From: Hydrogenophaga sp.
GTDB lineage: Bacteria > Pseudomonadota > Gammaproteobacteria > Burkholderiales > Burkholderiaceae_C
DNA length: 45,268 nucleotides
NCBI GenBank assembly: GCA_018993155.1
Contig: JAGKSX010000043.1
Coordinates: 1-45,268, forward strand
Reading direction: 5' to 3'
Below, one piece after another: positions 16,434 through 24,665 of the stretch; position 1 is the stretch's first letter; every line of letters starts with the position of its first letter. The translations under genes and the position numbers were made by a program. The notes under the pieces are model-generated. The model was given only the letters and a program-made list of their open reading frames with translations. It ran no database searches and was not told the origin of the DNA.

Positions 16434-16810
16434 GCCCCGAATCCACCGCCGCGCTGCACGAGTTGTCGCAGCGCTTCTTTTTCGAGGCGTCGCACACGCT
16501 GCGCCGCTCTGTAGAGGCAGAGGGCAGCCGCCGCGTGCACGGCCACACCTACGAGGCTGAAGTGACGGTGCGTGGCGCGCCCGATGCCTCGGGCATGGTG
16601 ATCGATCTGGCCTACCTGCGCAGCATGATCGCCCAGGTGCGCCATCAACTCGACCACCATCTGCTCGACGAAGTGGCCGGCCTGGGCATCCCCACGCTGG
16701 AAAACCTCTGTAGCTTTATCCGTGAGAATCTGGAGCCGCAGGTGCCGGGTCTTTGCGCTGTCACGATCGAACGCCGAGCCAGCGGCGATCGATGCACCCT
16801 GCGTTGGTGA
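16430..16810 (+). CDS. queD: 6-carboxytetrahydropterin synthase homologue, Ser at catalytic Cys position
   Basis: A 126-residue PTPS/QueD-family protein, placed right after queE. Zinc ligands His22 (EASH), His37 and His39 (HGH) are present, as are the Asp75-His76 pair in LDHHLLDE and Glu114 in IERRASG. The family motif CxxxHGH reads SxxxHGH (Ser33), so the usual catalytic Cys is absent. The family reaction is 7,8-dihydroneopterin triphosphate to 6-carboxytetrahydropterin. Genomic context says QueD; the substitution leaves open altered chemistry or a different pterin activity. Confidence 0.85.
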   Translation: MSPESTAALHELSQRFFFEASHTLRRSVEAEGSRRVHGHTYEAEVTVRGAPDASGMVIDLAYLRSMIAQVRHQLDHHLLDEVAGLGIPTLENLCSFIRENLEPQVPGLCAVTIERRASGDRCTLRW

Positions 16811-16821
16811 AAGGAATGCCC

Positions 16822-17601
16822 ATGAAGCTTGCCACCTGGAACGTCAACTCCCTTTCCGTGCGCCTGCCGCAGTTGCTCGACTGGCTGGCCACCAACCCGG
16901 TCGATGCGATCGGCCTGCAGGAACTCAAGCTGGTCGACGAGAAGTTTCCCTACGAAGCCTTGCAGGAGGCGGGCTACCACGCTGCAGTCTTCGGCCAGAA
17001 GACCTACAACGGCGTGGCCATCCTCAGCCGCATGCCGCTCAACGACGTGGTGCGCAACATTCCGAACCACGCGGACGAGCAGTCGCGCGTGATCGCCGCG
17101 ACGCTGGACACGCCCGATGGGCCACTGCGCATGGTCAACTGCTACTTCGTCAATGGCCAGGCGCCGGGCACCGACAAGTTCGCCTACAAGATGCTCTGGC
17201 TGGAGGCGCTGCACCGCTGGCTGCAGGAAGAGTTGAAGGTGCACCAGCGCCTCGTGCTGCTGGGTGACTTCAACGTGGCACCGGAAGACCGCGACTCGTT
17301 CGACCCCGTCGGCCTGAAAGACACCATCCACCACACGGTGGAAGAGCGCGCGCATTTCCAGGCCTTGCTCGATCTGGGCCTGACAGACGCCTACCGCCTG
17401 TTCGAGCAGCCGGAGAAAAGCTACTCGTGGTGGGACTACCGCATGCTGGGCTTCCAGAAGAACCGGGGGCTGCGCATCGACCACATTCTTGTGAGCGAGG
17501 CGCTGCGCGGCCGCGTGACGGCCTGTCACATCGACCGCCAGCCACGCAAGAACCCGCAGCCCAGCGACCACGCGCCGGTGGTGGTCACGCTGGGCGGCTG
17601 A
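16822..17601 (+). CDS. xth: Exodeoxyribonuclease III
   Basis: A 259-residue EEP-superfamily nuclease acting as AP endonuclease and 3'-5' exonuclease in base-excision repair. Key residues: metal-binding Glu34 in LQELK, the GDFNVAP loop, the RIDHIL segment and the catalytic His250 in SDHAPV. The start at 16822 is preferred because AAGGA lies 6 nt upstream; the ATG at 16816 would overlap that site. It ends the plus-strand chain and is convergent with ntrC across a repeat element. Confidence 0.92.
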   Translation: MKLATWNVNSLSVRLPQLLDWLATNPVDAIGLQELKLVDEKFPYEALQEAGYHAAVFGQKTYNGVAILSRMPLNDVVRNIPNHADEQSRVIAATLDTPDGPLRMVNCYFVNGQAPGTDKFAYKMLWLEALHRWLQEELKVHQRLVLLGDFNVAPEDRDSFDPVGLKDTIHHTVEERAHFQALLDLGLTDAYRLFEQPEKSYSWWDYRMLGFQKNRGLRIDHILVSEALRGRVTACHIDRQPRKNPQPSDHAPVVVTLGG

Positions 17602-17604
17602 GCC

Positions 17605-17688
17605 CATCCGGCGCCGGGCCGCCCCAAGCCGGATGAGCCCCCTTGGGGGGCCGCGACCCGCGTCAGCGGTGGAGCGTGGGGGCTGCGC
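17605..17688. repeat. Intergenic structured repeat, copy B
   Basis: Between convergent xth and ntrC. CATCCGGC (17605-17612) pairs with GCCGGATG (17628-17635). The inverse complement of the 17-mer seen at 4082-4098 occupies 17612-17628. A second CTTGGGG-containing segment follows at about 17641. No U-run follows the stems, so it is not a standard terminator. Confidence 0.55.
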
Positions 17689-17689
17689 T

Positions 17690-19249
17690 CTACTCCAGGT
17701 TCAGTTCCTGGATCTTGCGGGTGATGGTGTTGCGGCCGATGCCGAGCTTGTGCGCGGCCTCGATGCGGCGCCCACGCGTGTTGGCCAGCGCGGTCTGGAT
17801 CAGGCGCGTTTCAAAGCGGCGCGTGAGCACGTCCCACACGTCGGTGCGGCCGTCTTCAAGCAGGGCCTGGGCCTCGGCCTGCAGACCACTCTCCCAGGCC
17901 AGAGGCGCCGCCCGGGCGGTCTCCGCCTCGGGCGAGGCGATGGCCGACTCGGCGTGGGCGATGGCAGCCGAACTGCTGGCATAGACGGGCTCGGGCACGG
18001 CAGGCGCCATGAGGCCGGTCGGCAGGGACGACACCACCGGGGCCTCCGAGGCGGCCGGGTGGGCCACCGCAGGAGCGGCACCGCTCATGGACAGCACCTC
18101 GGGTGGCAGGTCCTTGAGTTCGATCACCTGGGCCGGGGCCATCACCGTGAGCCAATGGCAAACGTTCTCCAGCTGGCGCACATTGCCCGGGAAGTCGAAG
18201 GCGCCGAGCAGCTTCAGGGCCGCCTCGGAGATGCGCTTGGGCTCCACGCCGAGCTGCTTGGCGCTCTGCTGCAGGAAGAAGCGCGTGAGCATGGGCACGT
18301 CTTCACGCCGCTCGCGCAGCGCCGGCAGGCGCAGGCGGATGACGTTGAGGCGGTGGAACAAGTCTTCGCGGAACACGCCTTCCTTGACGCGCTGCTCCAG
18401 GTTCTGGTGCGTGGCGGCAATCACGCGCACGTTGGCGCGCACGGCGCTGTGGCCGCCCACGCGGTAGAAGTGGCCATCGGACAGCACGCGCAGCAGGCGC
18501 GTCTGCAGGTCGAACGGCATGTCGCCGATTTCGTCGAGGAACAGCGTGCCGCCATCGGCCTGCTCGAAGCGGCCCCGGCGCATGGTCTGCGCGCCCGTGA
18601 AGGCCCCACGCTCATGGCCGAACAGTTCCGACTCCAGCAGGTCCTTCGGGATGGCCGCGGTGTTGATGGCCACGAAGGGTCCGGCCGCGCGCGGCGAGTG
18701 CTTGTGCAGCGCGCGCGCCACCAGCTCCTTGCCCGAGCCCGATTCGCCGGTGATCAGCACCGTGACCTGGCTCTGGCTCAGGCGCCCGATGGCGCGGAAC
18801 ACGTCCTGCATCGCGGGCGCCTGACCGAGCATTTCAGGCGCGGCGCTCATGCGCTCCTCGGCCACTTCCTCGCGCAGGCTTTCGTCCACCGCGCGGCGGA
18901 TCAGCTCGACCGCCTTGGGCAGATCGAAGGGCTTGGGCAGGTACTCGAAAGCACCGCCCTGGAAGGCCGAGACGGCACTGTCCAGATCGGAGAACGCGGT
19001 CATGATGATGACCGGCAGGCCGGGCAGCTTCTCCTTGACCTTCTCCAGCAACTCCAGCCCCGAACCGCCGGGCATGCGGATGTCGCTCACCAGGATCTGG
19101 GGGCCTTCGTGTTCGGGCGTGTCGATCAGCGCCTTGAGCACGTCCTGCGGGTTGGTGAAACTGCGCGTGGGCAGGTTCTCGCGCAGCAGCGCCTTTTCGA
19201 GCACGAAGCGGATCGATTGGTCGTCGTCCACTATCCAGATCGGCTTCAT
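17690..19249 (-). CDS. ntrC: Nitrogen regulation response regulator NtrC (NR(I))
   Basis: A 519-residue sigma54 activator. The receiver domain (1-120) has the acidic pocket DDD and the phosphoacceptor Asp56 (VSDIRMPG). The AAA+ domain has Walker A GESGSGKE (168-175), the sigma54-contacting GAFTGA (215-220) and Walker B TLFLDE. The C-terminal Fis-type helix-turn-helix is RIEAAHKLGIGRNTITRKIQEL. An Ala/Pro-rich linker of about 70 residues between AAA+ and HTH makes the protein some 50 residues longer than the E. coli NtrC. It activates glnA and other nitrogen genes when phosphorylated by NtrB. It follows ntrB after 49 nt. Confidence 0.96.
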   Translation of the reverse strand: MKPIWIVDDDQSIRFVLEKALLRENLPTRSFTNPQDVLKALIDTPEHEGPQILVSDIRMPGGSGLELLEKVKEKLPGLPVIIMTAFSDLDSAVSAFQGGAFEYLPKPFDLPKAVELIRRAVDESLREEVAEERMSAAPEMLGQAPAMQDVFRAIGRLSQSQVTVLITGESGSGKELVARALHKHSPRAAGPFVAINTAAIPKDLLESELFGHERGAFTGAQTMRRGRFEQADGGTLFLDEIGDMPFDLQTRLLRVLSDGHFYRVGGHSAVRANVRVIAATHQNLEQRVKEGVFREDLFHRLNVIRLRLPALRERREDVPMLTRFFLQQSAKQLGVEPKRISEAALKLLGAFDFPGNVRQLENVCHWLTVMAPAQVIELKDLPPEVLSMSGAAPAVAHPAASEAPVVSSLPTGLMAPAVPEPVYASSSAAIAHAESAIASPEAETARAAPLAWESGLQAEAQALLEDGRTDVWDVLTRRFETRLIQTALANTRGRRIEAAHKLGIGRNTITRKIQELNLE

Positions 19250-19298
19250 TGAGTTGTCTTCCCTTCTTGTGGCGCGGCGTCCGACGGTCGTTAAGTCA

Positions 19299-20456
19299 CT
19301 AGGGCAACGGAATCAGAATCTTGAAGTCCGTCTCGTTCGGCACGCTCTCACACTCGATCAGACCGTGGTGCTGCTGGACAAAGGTCTGCGCCAGCGTGAG
19401 CCCCAGGCCGGAGCCGCCATCCCGCCCCGACACCAGCGGGAAAAAGATGCGGTCCTTGATCGAGTCTGGAACGCCAGGCCCGTTGTCGATCACATGCAAT
19501 TCCAGTGCCAGCCGATAGCGTTGCTTACCAAACGTCACCTGTCGACCCACGCGCGTGCGGAACACGATGCGCGCATCGCCCGCCGCGATGCGTTCGCTCA
19601 GCGCCTGCGCGGCGTTGTGCGCGATGTTGAGCACGGCCTGGATGAGCTGCTCGCGATCGCCGCGGAACTCGGGGATGGAGGTGTCGTAGTCGCGCACGAC
19701 CTTCAAGCCCTTGGGAAACTCGGCCAGGATGAGCGAGCGCACGCGCTCGCACACCTCGTGGATGTTCACGTCGCCCACCACGTGCGGCCGGCGGTGCGGC
19801 GCGAGCAGGCGGTCCACCAGCGACTGCAGCCGATCGGCCTCGTGGATGATGACCTGGGTGTACTCGATCAGCTCGCGGGACTCCAGCTCCATCTGCAGCA
19901 ACTGGGCCGCTCCGCGAATGCCGCCGAGCGGGTTCTTGATCTCGTGCGCAAGGTTGCGGATGAGTTCCTTGTTCGCCTGCGCCTGGTCGATCAGCCGCTC
20001 TTCGCGCTCCTGGCGCGCCTGCTGCTCCAGCGGCAGCAGCTCGACGATCACCTCACCGGGATTGTCGGTCTGCGCCACCACCACGTGCACCGGCAAGGCT
20101 TCGTGGTTGAGGCGCTTGAGCCACGCGTCGTAGCGCAGCGCGGCGAACTGGTTGCCGCTCGCGCCCTGCAGGGCGTTTTCCAGCAGCGGGGGTTCGGTGA
20201 AGCAATCCTGCAGCAGCGTGCCCGTGATGCTTCGGCGGGACATGCCCAGCGCATCCTCCAGCGCCGCGTTGGCGTAGAGCACGCCACCGTGCTGATCCAC
20301 CACGGCCACCAGGGTGGCCAGCAGGTCGAGGGACTGGAAACGGGACGACACCGAGGGGGACTTGCGTCCGGCAGCCGACCCGTCCGGGTCGGCCGGGGAC
20401 CGGCGCGGGAAAGTGGGAAGAAGGGAGGGGAAGTTGGGCTTTTTCAAGCCGGTCAT
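19299..20456 (-). CDS. ntrB: Nitrogen regulation sensor histidine kinase NtrB (NR(II))
   Basis: A 385-residue cytosolic kinase/phosphatase: N-terminal PAS domain (about 40-135, LVAVVDQHGGVLYANAALEDALGMS), dimerisation/phosphoacceptor helix with His171 in NLAHEIKNPLGGIRGAAQLL, and a HATPase_c domain with N-box NIAHNAAQAL, G1 DNGPGVP and G2 GGSGLGL. It responds to the PII protein and sets NtrC phosphorylation. The start overlaps the upstream DUF4124 gene by ATGA, so the two are translationally linked. Confidence 0.95.
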   Translation of the reverse strand: MTGLKKPNFPSLLPTFPRRSPADPDGSAAGRKSPSVSSRFQSLDLLATLVAVVDQHGGVLYANAALEDALGMSRRSITGTLLQDCFTEPPLLENALQGASGNQFAALRYDAWLKRLNHEALPVHVVVAQTDNPGEVIVELLPLEQQARQEREERLIDQAQANKELIRNLAHEIKNPLGGIRGAAQLLQMELESRELIEYTQVIIHEADRLQSLVDRLLAPHRRPHVVGDVNIHEVCERVRSLILAEFPKGLKVVRDYDTSIPEFRGDREQLIQAVLNIAHNAAQALSERIAAGDARIVFRTRVGRQVTFGKQRYRLALELHVIDNGPGVPDSIKDRIFFPLVSGRDGGSGLGLTLAQTFVQQHHGLIECESVPNETDFKILIPLP

Positions 20457-20980
20457 TTTGCGGCAGAACCGACGGCGTTGGCGGACCCCGGCAGTCGATT
20501 CAATTCGCGCTGCAGGCCTGCGACGTCGCTCTCGGCGCGCGCCACGGCGGCCTTGAGTTCGGCCACGCGGTCGAGGTATCGCTGGTAGTTGCGCGACTCG
20601 ATGCCCTGCTTCTCGGGCTCCCCGTTGGCGTATTCCTTGCGCGCGTGCTCCAGGCGCTCTTGCGCCTTGCGCAGTTCGGCCTCGAGGATGGCGCGCGCAT
20701 CGCTGTCGCGCGCGCGCTGCGCGGCCGAGTCGACGCGTTCGTTGGCGCTGCCGTTGCGCGGGGCGGCCGCTGCGGGCGTGGTGCGCGGCGGCGTGGGCCG
20801 GGTGCCTTCGATGATGGTGATGTTGCCACCCTCCATGGGGCTGCACCCCTTGGACTTGGCCACCTGCGCGTCGTTCGTGTACTCGTTGCCGCAGCGGTAG
20901 ATGCGCGCCTGGGCATGGGCTTGCAGGACGCACAGCGCGAGCGTGGCCACGGCCAGCGACCGGATCGTGAGTGAAGGCAT
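20453..20980 (-). CDS. DUF4124-domain secreted protein
   Basis: A 175-residue exported protein with a signal peptide (MPSLTIRSLAVATLALCVLQAHAQA, about 25 residues), a DUF4124-type segment (RIYRCGNEYTNDAQVAKSKGCSPMEGG) with two cysteines, a Pro/Thr/Ala linker and a long charged helix likely to form a coiled coil (about residues 85-165). The function is unknown. The start at 20980 gives the signal peptide directly. It lies between glnA and ntrB and its stop overlaps the ntrB start, so it probably shares the ntr promoter and may act in envelope sensing or be a passenger. Confidence 0.82.
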   Translation of the reverse strand: MPSLTIRSLAVATLALCVLQAHAQARIYRCGNEYTNDAQVAKSKGCSPMEGGNITIIEGTRPTPPRTTPAAAAPRNGSANERVDSAAQRARDSDARAILEAELRKAQERLEHARKEYANGEPEKQGIESRNYQRYLDRVAELKAAVARAESDVAGLQRELNRLPGSANAVGSAAK

Positions 20981-21125
20981 CGGATTCAAGGTGACATCAA
21001 CTCCAGGAAGCGGTTTCGGGTATGGGCGGGCGCACCGATATGCGTTTTTCAGTATGACCGAAAACTGTTTCAAAAGTGCCGTGCCAGCGTGTGAACGGTG
21101 GCGATTGGCCGCCCGAGCAACAAAA
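20981..21125 (-). promoter_or_regulatory. Leader and promoter region of DUF4124-ntrBC
   Basis: About 145 bp between the glnA terminator and the DUF4124 start. Reading on the minus strand there is TGGCACG (a perfect -24 half of a sigma54 site) but no GC at the -12 spacing, and a TTGAAA at 21067-21072 that could serve as a -35. I cannot assign a promoter with confidence. Confidence 0.2.
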
Positions 21126-21149
21126 AAGGGGCCACTTGCATGGCCCCTT
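21122..21149 (-). terminator. Rho-independent terminator of glnA
   Basis: On the minus strand AAGGGGCCA pairs with TGGCCCCTT around a 6-nt loop, followed by a run of T (A run at 21122-21127 on plus). It separates glnA from DUF4124-ntrBC, so those genes need either read-through or their own promoter. Confidence 0.85.
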
Positions 21150-21190
21150 CCGGGTTGACCCAGGCAGCCCGGGCAGAGCCGGGCAAGCCA

Positions 21191-22606
21191 TCACAGGCTG
21201 TAGTACATGTCGAACTCGACCGGGTGCGGCGCCATGCGGAAACGCGTGACTTCGCCCATCTTGAGCTCGATGTAGGCGTCGAGCATGGAGTCGGTGAACA
21301 CACCACCCTTGGTCAGGAAGCTGCGGTCCTTGTCGAGGTACTCCAGCGCCTGGTCGAGGCTGTGGCACACGGTCGGCACCAGCTTGTCCTCTTCGGGCGG
21401 CAGGTGGTACAGGTCCTTGGTGGCGGCTTCGCCCGGGTGGATCTTGTTTTCCACACCGTCCAGGCCGGCCATCATCAGGGCCGAGAAGGCCAGGTAGGGG
21501 TTGGCCGAAGGATCGGGGAAACGCGCTTCGATGCGGCGGCCCTTGGGGTTCGCCACGTACGGGATGCGGATCGAGGCGGAGCGGTTGCGGGCCGAGTAGG
21601 CCAGCTTCACGGGGGCCTCGAAGCCAGGCACCAGGCGCTTGTAGGAGTTGGTGCCAGGGTTGGTGATGGCGTTGAGCGCGCGGGCGTGCTTGATGATGCC
21701 GCCGACGTAGTACAGGGCGAAATCGCTCAGGCCGGCGTAGCCGTCACCGGCGAACAGGTTCTTGCCGTCCTTCCAGATCGACTGGTGCACGTGCATGCCG
21801 GAGCCGTTGTCGCCGGCGTAGGGCTTGGGCATGAAGGTCGCGGTCTTGCCGTAGGCGTTGGCGACGTTCCACACCACGTACTTGAGCACCTGCGTCCAGT
21901 CGGCGCGCTCGACCAGCGTGCTGAACTTGGTGCCGATTTCGTTCTGGCCAGCGCCCGCCACTTCGTGGTGGAACACTTCAACCGGAATGCCCAGCGATTC
22001 GAGGATCAGGGACATCTCGGCGCGCATGTCCTGCGTGCTGTCGACCGGGGGCACGGGGAAGTAGCCGCCCTTCACGGTCGGACGGTGGCCACGGTTGCCG
22101 CCTTCGAGCTTGGCGCCGCTGTTCCAGGGCGCTTCGTATTCCTCGATCTCGCACATCACGCGGCCGGGTTCGTTGCTCCAGCGCACGCCGTCGAAGATGA
22201 AGAATTCGGGTTCCGGTCCGAAGAAGGCGGTGTCGCCCAGGCCGGAGGCCTTGAGGTAGGCCTCGGCGCGCTTGGCGATGGAACGCGGATCGCGGTCGTA
22301 GGCCTTGCCGTCGCCCGGTTCGATCACGTCGCACTGCAGGAACAGCGTGGTTTCTTCGAAGAAGGGGTCGATGTTGGCGGTGTTGGGGTCGGGCATGAGC
22401 TGCATGTCCGAGGCTTCGATGCCCTTCCAGCCAGCCACCGAAGAACCGTCGAACGCATGGCCCGAGCTGAACTTGTCTTCGTCGAAGTGAGACACGGGCA
22501 CGGTGACGTGCTGTTCTTTGCCCCGGGTGTCGGTGAAGCGGAAGTCAACGAACTTCACTTCGTTGTCTTTCACCATTTGCATCACGTCTGCGACGGTCTT
22601 GGCCAT
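21191..22606 (-). CDS. glnA: Glutamine synthetase, type I
   Basis: A 471-residue type I (beta-subgroup) glutamine synthetase, forming glutamine from glutamate, ammonia and ATP. Seen are [10 protein letters not shown], the metal-binding [12 protein letters not shown], the ammonia-site [10 protein letters not shown] and [22 protein letters not shown]. The adenylylation site is Tyr400 in NLYHLPPEE-like DLYHLPPEE, so activity should be controlled by GlnE. The start at 22606 has GGAG 7 nt upstream. Upstream lies a sigma54 element and two NtrC palindromes. Confidence 0.97.
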   Translation of the reverse strand: MAKTVADVMQMVKDNEVKFVDFRFTDTRGKEQHVTVPVSHFDEDKFSSGHAFDGSSVAGWKGIEASDMQLMPDPNTANIDPFFEETTLFLQCDVIEPGDGKAYDRDPRSIAKRAEAYLKASGLGDTAFFGPEPEFFIFDGVRWSNEPGRVMCEIEEYEAPWNSGAKLEGGNRGHRPTVKGGYFPVPPVDSTQDMRAEMSLILESLGIPVEVFHHEVAGAGQNEIGTKFSTLVERADWTQVLKYVVWNVANAYGKTATFMPKPYAGDNGSGMHVHQSIWKDGKNLFAGDGYAGLSDFALYYVGGIIKHARALNAITNPGTNSYKRLVPGFEAPVKLAYSARNRSASIRIPYVANPKGRRIEARFPDPSANPYLAFSALMMAGLDGVENKIHPGEAATKDLYHLPPEEDKLVPTVCHSLDQALEYLDKDRSFLTKGGVFTDSMLDAYIELKMGEVTRFRMAPHPVEFDMYYSL

Positions 22607-22659
22607 CAAATACTCCTGTAGCTGGGTGAGTGGAAAAATTGAAAACGACGCTGCTGATA

Positions 22660-22675
22660 AGCAGAATGTGTGCCA
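22660..22675 (-). promoter_or_regulatory. Sigma54 promoter of glnA
   Basis: On the minus strand TGGCACACATTCTGCT has a perfect -24 hexamer and the invariant GG and GC ten bases apart; only the first T of TTGCT is changed to C. Transcription would begin near 22649, about 43 nt before the start codon. Confidence 0.75.
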
Positions 22676-22827
22676 CAAAGTGGGTCATGCGCGGGCGCTG
22701 GCTCCCCCGGCTTCACGGGACAACGGGAATTATGGCCCACGCCATGCGCCACAAAGGGTCGGCCGGCAGGCACCAGAGCCCTTGGAAGACCGTGCGTTGC
22801 ACCGTGTCGGGCGTTATCGCCGTCGGC

Positions 22828-22844
22828 CGCACCCATTGGGTGCA
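22828..22844. promoter_or_regulatory. NtrC enhancer site 1 upstream of glnA
   Basis: CGCACC-CATTG-GGTGCA, one mismatch from TGCACC-N5-GGTGCA. Centre about 187 bp upstream of the predicted glnA start point, a normal distance for a sigma54 enhancer. Confidence 0.65.
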
Positions 22845-22853
22845 CCCATCGAA

Positions 22854-22870
22854 TGCACTGATTTGGTGCA
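22854..22870. promoter_or_regulatory. NtrC enhancer site 2 upstream of glnA
   Basis: TGCACTGATTTGGTGCA, an excellent match to the NtrC site consensus, 26 bp centre to centre from site 1. It ends 2 nt before the stop of the CinA-like gene. Confidence 0.7.
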
Positions 22871-22872
22871 AC

Positions 22873-23688
22873 TCAGTTTCGCACCATTTCAGGGCCCAGC
22901 TTCGCGTCGTGGCGATGCAAGCCGGCGAGCAGCTGGGCGTAGGCCGGCGCCACCGCCTCGGTGGCGCCCTTCACCCCCAGTTCGATGTGCCGGCCGTACT
23001 CCGGGTGGTCCACGCTCGGCAGGCTGAAGACCTTCACGGCATGGGCCTGCTCGATTTGCTCCATGAGCGGGGTCAGCGTGGCCTCCATGGCGCCGAACAC
23101 GATCACCGAACGCTCCTGCCAGGCGCCCTGGCGGTGCCATTGCGCGTACTCGGTATCGAGCACGCCTTCGATCATGGGCCACGCCATGACGGGAAAGCCG
23201 GGCACGAAATGCACGCTGCCGCCCCCCGCCCCGTCACAACTGAAACCGGGAATCTTGTTGTACGGGTTGAGGATGAGGCGCGCGCCCACGGGAAACACGC
23301 CCATGTTGTAGCGGTGCACGTTGTCCGGCCGCTCGGAATCGAAAACCTCGCCACGCTCGGCGGCCGTGTCACGCATGCGAGACTCGATCAGTTCCTTGGC
23401 CTGCGGGTGCAGGGCCAGGTCCACGCCCAGCGCGGCGGCGGCGCACTGGCGCGTGTGGTCGTCGGGCGTGGCGCCAATGCCGCCGCAGCAGAACACGGCG
23501 TCGCTGCCCGCGAACGCATCGCTCAGCGTGGCCGTGATGCGGTCGCGGTCGTCGCCGACCAGCTTGGCCCAGGACAGGGTCAGGCCGCGCTGCGCCAACA
23601 GCTCGACGATCTTGGGAAGGTGTTTGTCGCTGCGCTTGCCGGAAAGGATCTCGTCACCAACGATGATCAGGCCGAAGGTGGGTGTCAT
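22873..23688 (-). CDS. CinA-like molybdopterin-binding-domain protein
   Basis: A 271-residue protein with the MoCF/CinA N-terminal fold: GLIIVGDEILSGKRSDKHL at the start, AKLVGDDRDRI, and FCCGGIGATPDDHTRQ, followed by NPYNKIPGFSC and VHFVPGFPVMAWPMIEGVLD. It is the stand-alone family often labelled competence/damage-inducible protein A; the C-terminal nicotinamide-deamidase domain of full CinA is missing. The exact reaction (nucleotide pyrophosphatase in characterised CinA proteins) is not proven here. The start overlaps the stop of the EI24 gene by ATGA. Confidence 0.85.
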   Translation of the reverse strand: MTPTFGLIIVGDEILSGKRSDKHLPKIVELLAQRGLTLSWAKLVGDDRDRITATLSDAFAGSDAVFCCGGIGATPDDHTRQCAAAALGVDLALHPQAKELIESRMRDTAAERGEVFDSERPDNVHRYNMGVFPVGARLILNPYNKIPGFSCDGAGGGSVHFVPGFPVMAWPMIEGVLDTEYAQWHRQGAWQERSVIVFGAMEATLTPLMEQIEQAHAVKVFSLPSVDHPEYGRHIELGVKGATEAVAPAYAQLLAGLHRHDAKLGPEMVRN

Positions 23689-24581
23689 GAAAGGGTGGGT
23701 GGCTGGTTGAATGAGGACCCTGGTTCCTGGGCAGGCAAGGTCAATGGGGCCGGTGGGCTGGGTTCGGTGTCCCGCACCTCCACCGTGGCCTGCGCCCGCT
23801 GACGCTGCAACACGGTCAGGCAGAAGTGCGCGAACCAGAGCGAGGCGAATGCGAACACCAGGGTGTAGATCCAGATTGCCACAGGCACCAGCAAGGGGGC
23901 CAGTGCAATGAACATTGCACCCGAGGCCCACAGCAGGCTGGGCGCAGCGCCCAGGTAGCCGCTGAGCACACCCATGACGAGCAGGCTGCCGCGGTGCTGG
24001 CGCAGGATGGCCTTGCGCTCGTCGCCGCTGGCGTGCGTGGCCAGCGCGTCGAACGCGAACACCCGGTAGGTGAGCCAGCCCCAGATCAGAGGCGGAAGAA
24101 TGAGCACCAGGGGTGGCACCAGCCACAGCGGCATGGACACGATCAAGGCCAGCACCGCGAGCAGCGTGGAGCCGAGCGACCACAACACGCTCACCAGCAG
24201 AGACCCACCGTGCTTGCGCTCCAGGCTGGGAAAGCGGCGCTGGCCGACCAGCTCCACCATGGCGGGCGTCATGAACATCGCCACCAGCAACAGGCACAAC
24301 AGCACGATGACGGGGGTGGCCAGCACCAGCACCAGCAGCGGTGCGAACACGGTGCGCAGCGAGCCCAGGCCCAGGCGCTCCAGCCAACCGAGGAACATCT
24401 GGATGAGGTCGAACGCCTCCAGCCACGCCGCCACCGAGGCCACGGCGTTCTCCCAGAAGAAGTAGCCTAGGCCGAACGACAGCACCACCATCAGGATCAG
24501 CGGGAGAAACGACAGTGCGATCACCCGCGGATGCATGCAATAGGCGATGGCGCGCCAGAAGGAATCGAACAGCAAGGACAT
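23685..24581 (-). CDS. EI24-domain membrane protein
   Basis: A 298-residue polytopic inner membrane protein of the EI24/CysZ-like fold. It starts SLLFDSFWRAIAYCMHPRVIALSFLPL and has about six hydrophobic stretches, including LVLVLATPVIVLLCLLLVAMFMTPAMVELV and WLVPPLVLILPPLIWGWLTYRVF. The C-terminal about 35 residues are Pro-rich and hydrophilic. CysZ members carry sulfate, but family members differ and no sulfur genes flank it. The start at 24581 is chosen because the conserved N terminus begins there; the frame is open 14 codons further. Confidence 0.82.
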   Translation of the reverse strand: MSLLFDSFWRAIAYCMHPRVIALSFLPLILMVVLSFGLGYFFWENAVASVAAWLEAFDLIQMFLGWLERLGLGSLRTVFAPLLVLVLATPVIVLLCLLLVAMFMTPAMVELVGQRRFPSLERKHGGSLLVSVLWSLGSTLLAVLALIVSMPLWLVPPLVLILPPLIWGWLTYRVFAFDALATHASGDERKAILRQHRGSLLVMGVLSGYLGAAPSLLWASGAMFIALAPLLVPVAIWIYTLVFAFASLWFAHFCLTVLQRQRAQATVEVRDTEPSPPAPLTLPAQEPGSSFNQPPTLS

Positions 24582-24665
24582 GCCGGCAAGAATACATCCA
24601 ATCCATGTCAGGCCACCCCGCAAGCCGCGCTCGCTCGGATCACCACGACGCTAGGATCGAGCCCC

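Noticed and set aside
17602-17689. Rho-independent terminator between xth and ntrC
   Set aside because: Stems are present but there is no U run on either strand; better described as a repeat.
20981-21125. Sigma54 promoter for DUF4124-ntrBC
   Set aside because: TGGCACG is present but the -12 element is TTTTG with wrong spacing.
22798-22814. Third NtrC site TGCACC-N5-GGGCGT upstream of glnA
   Set aside because: Only one half matches; likely chance next to two real sites.
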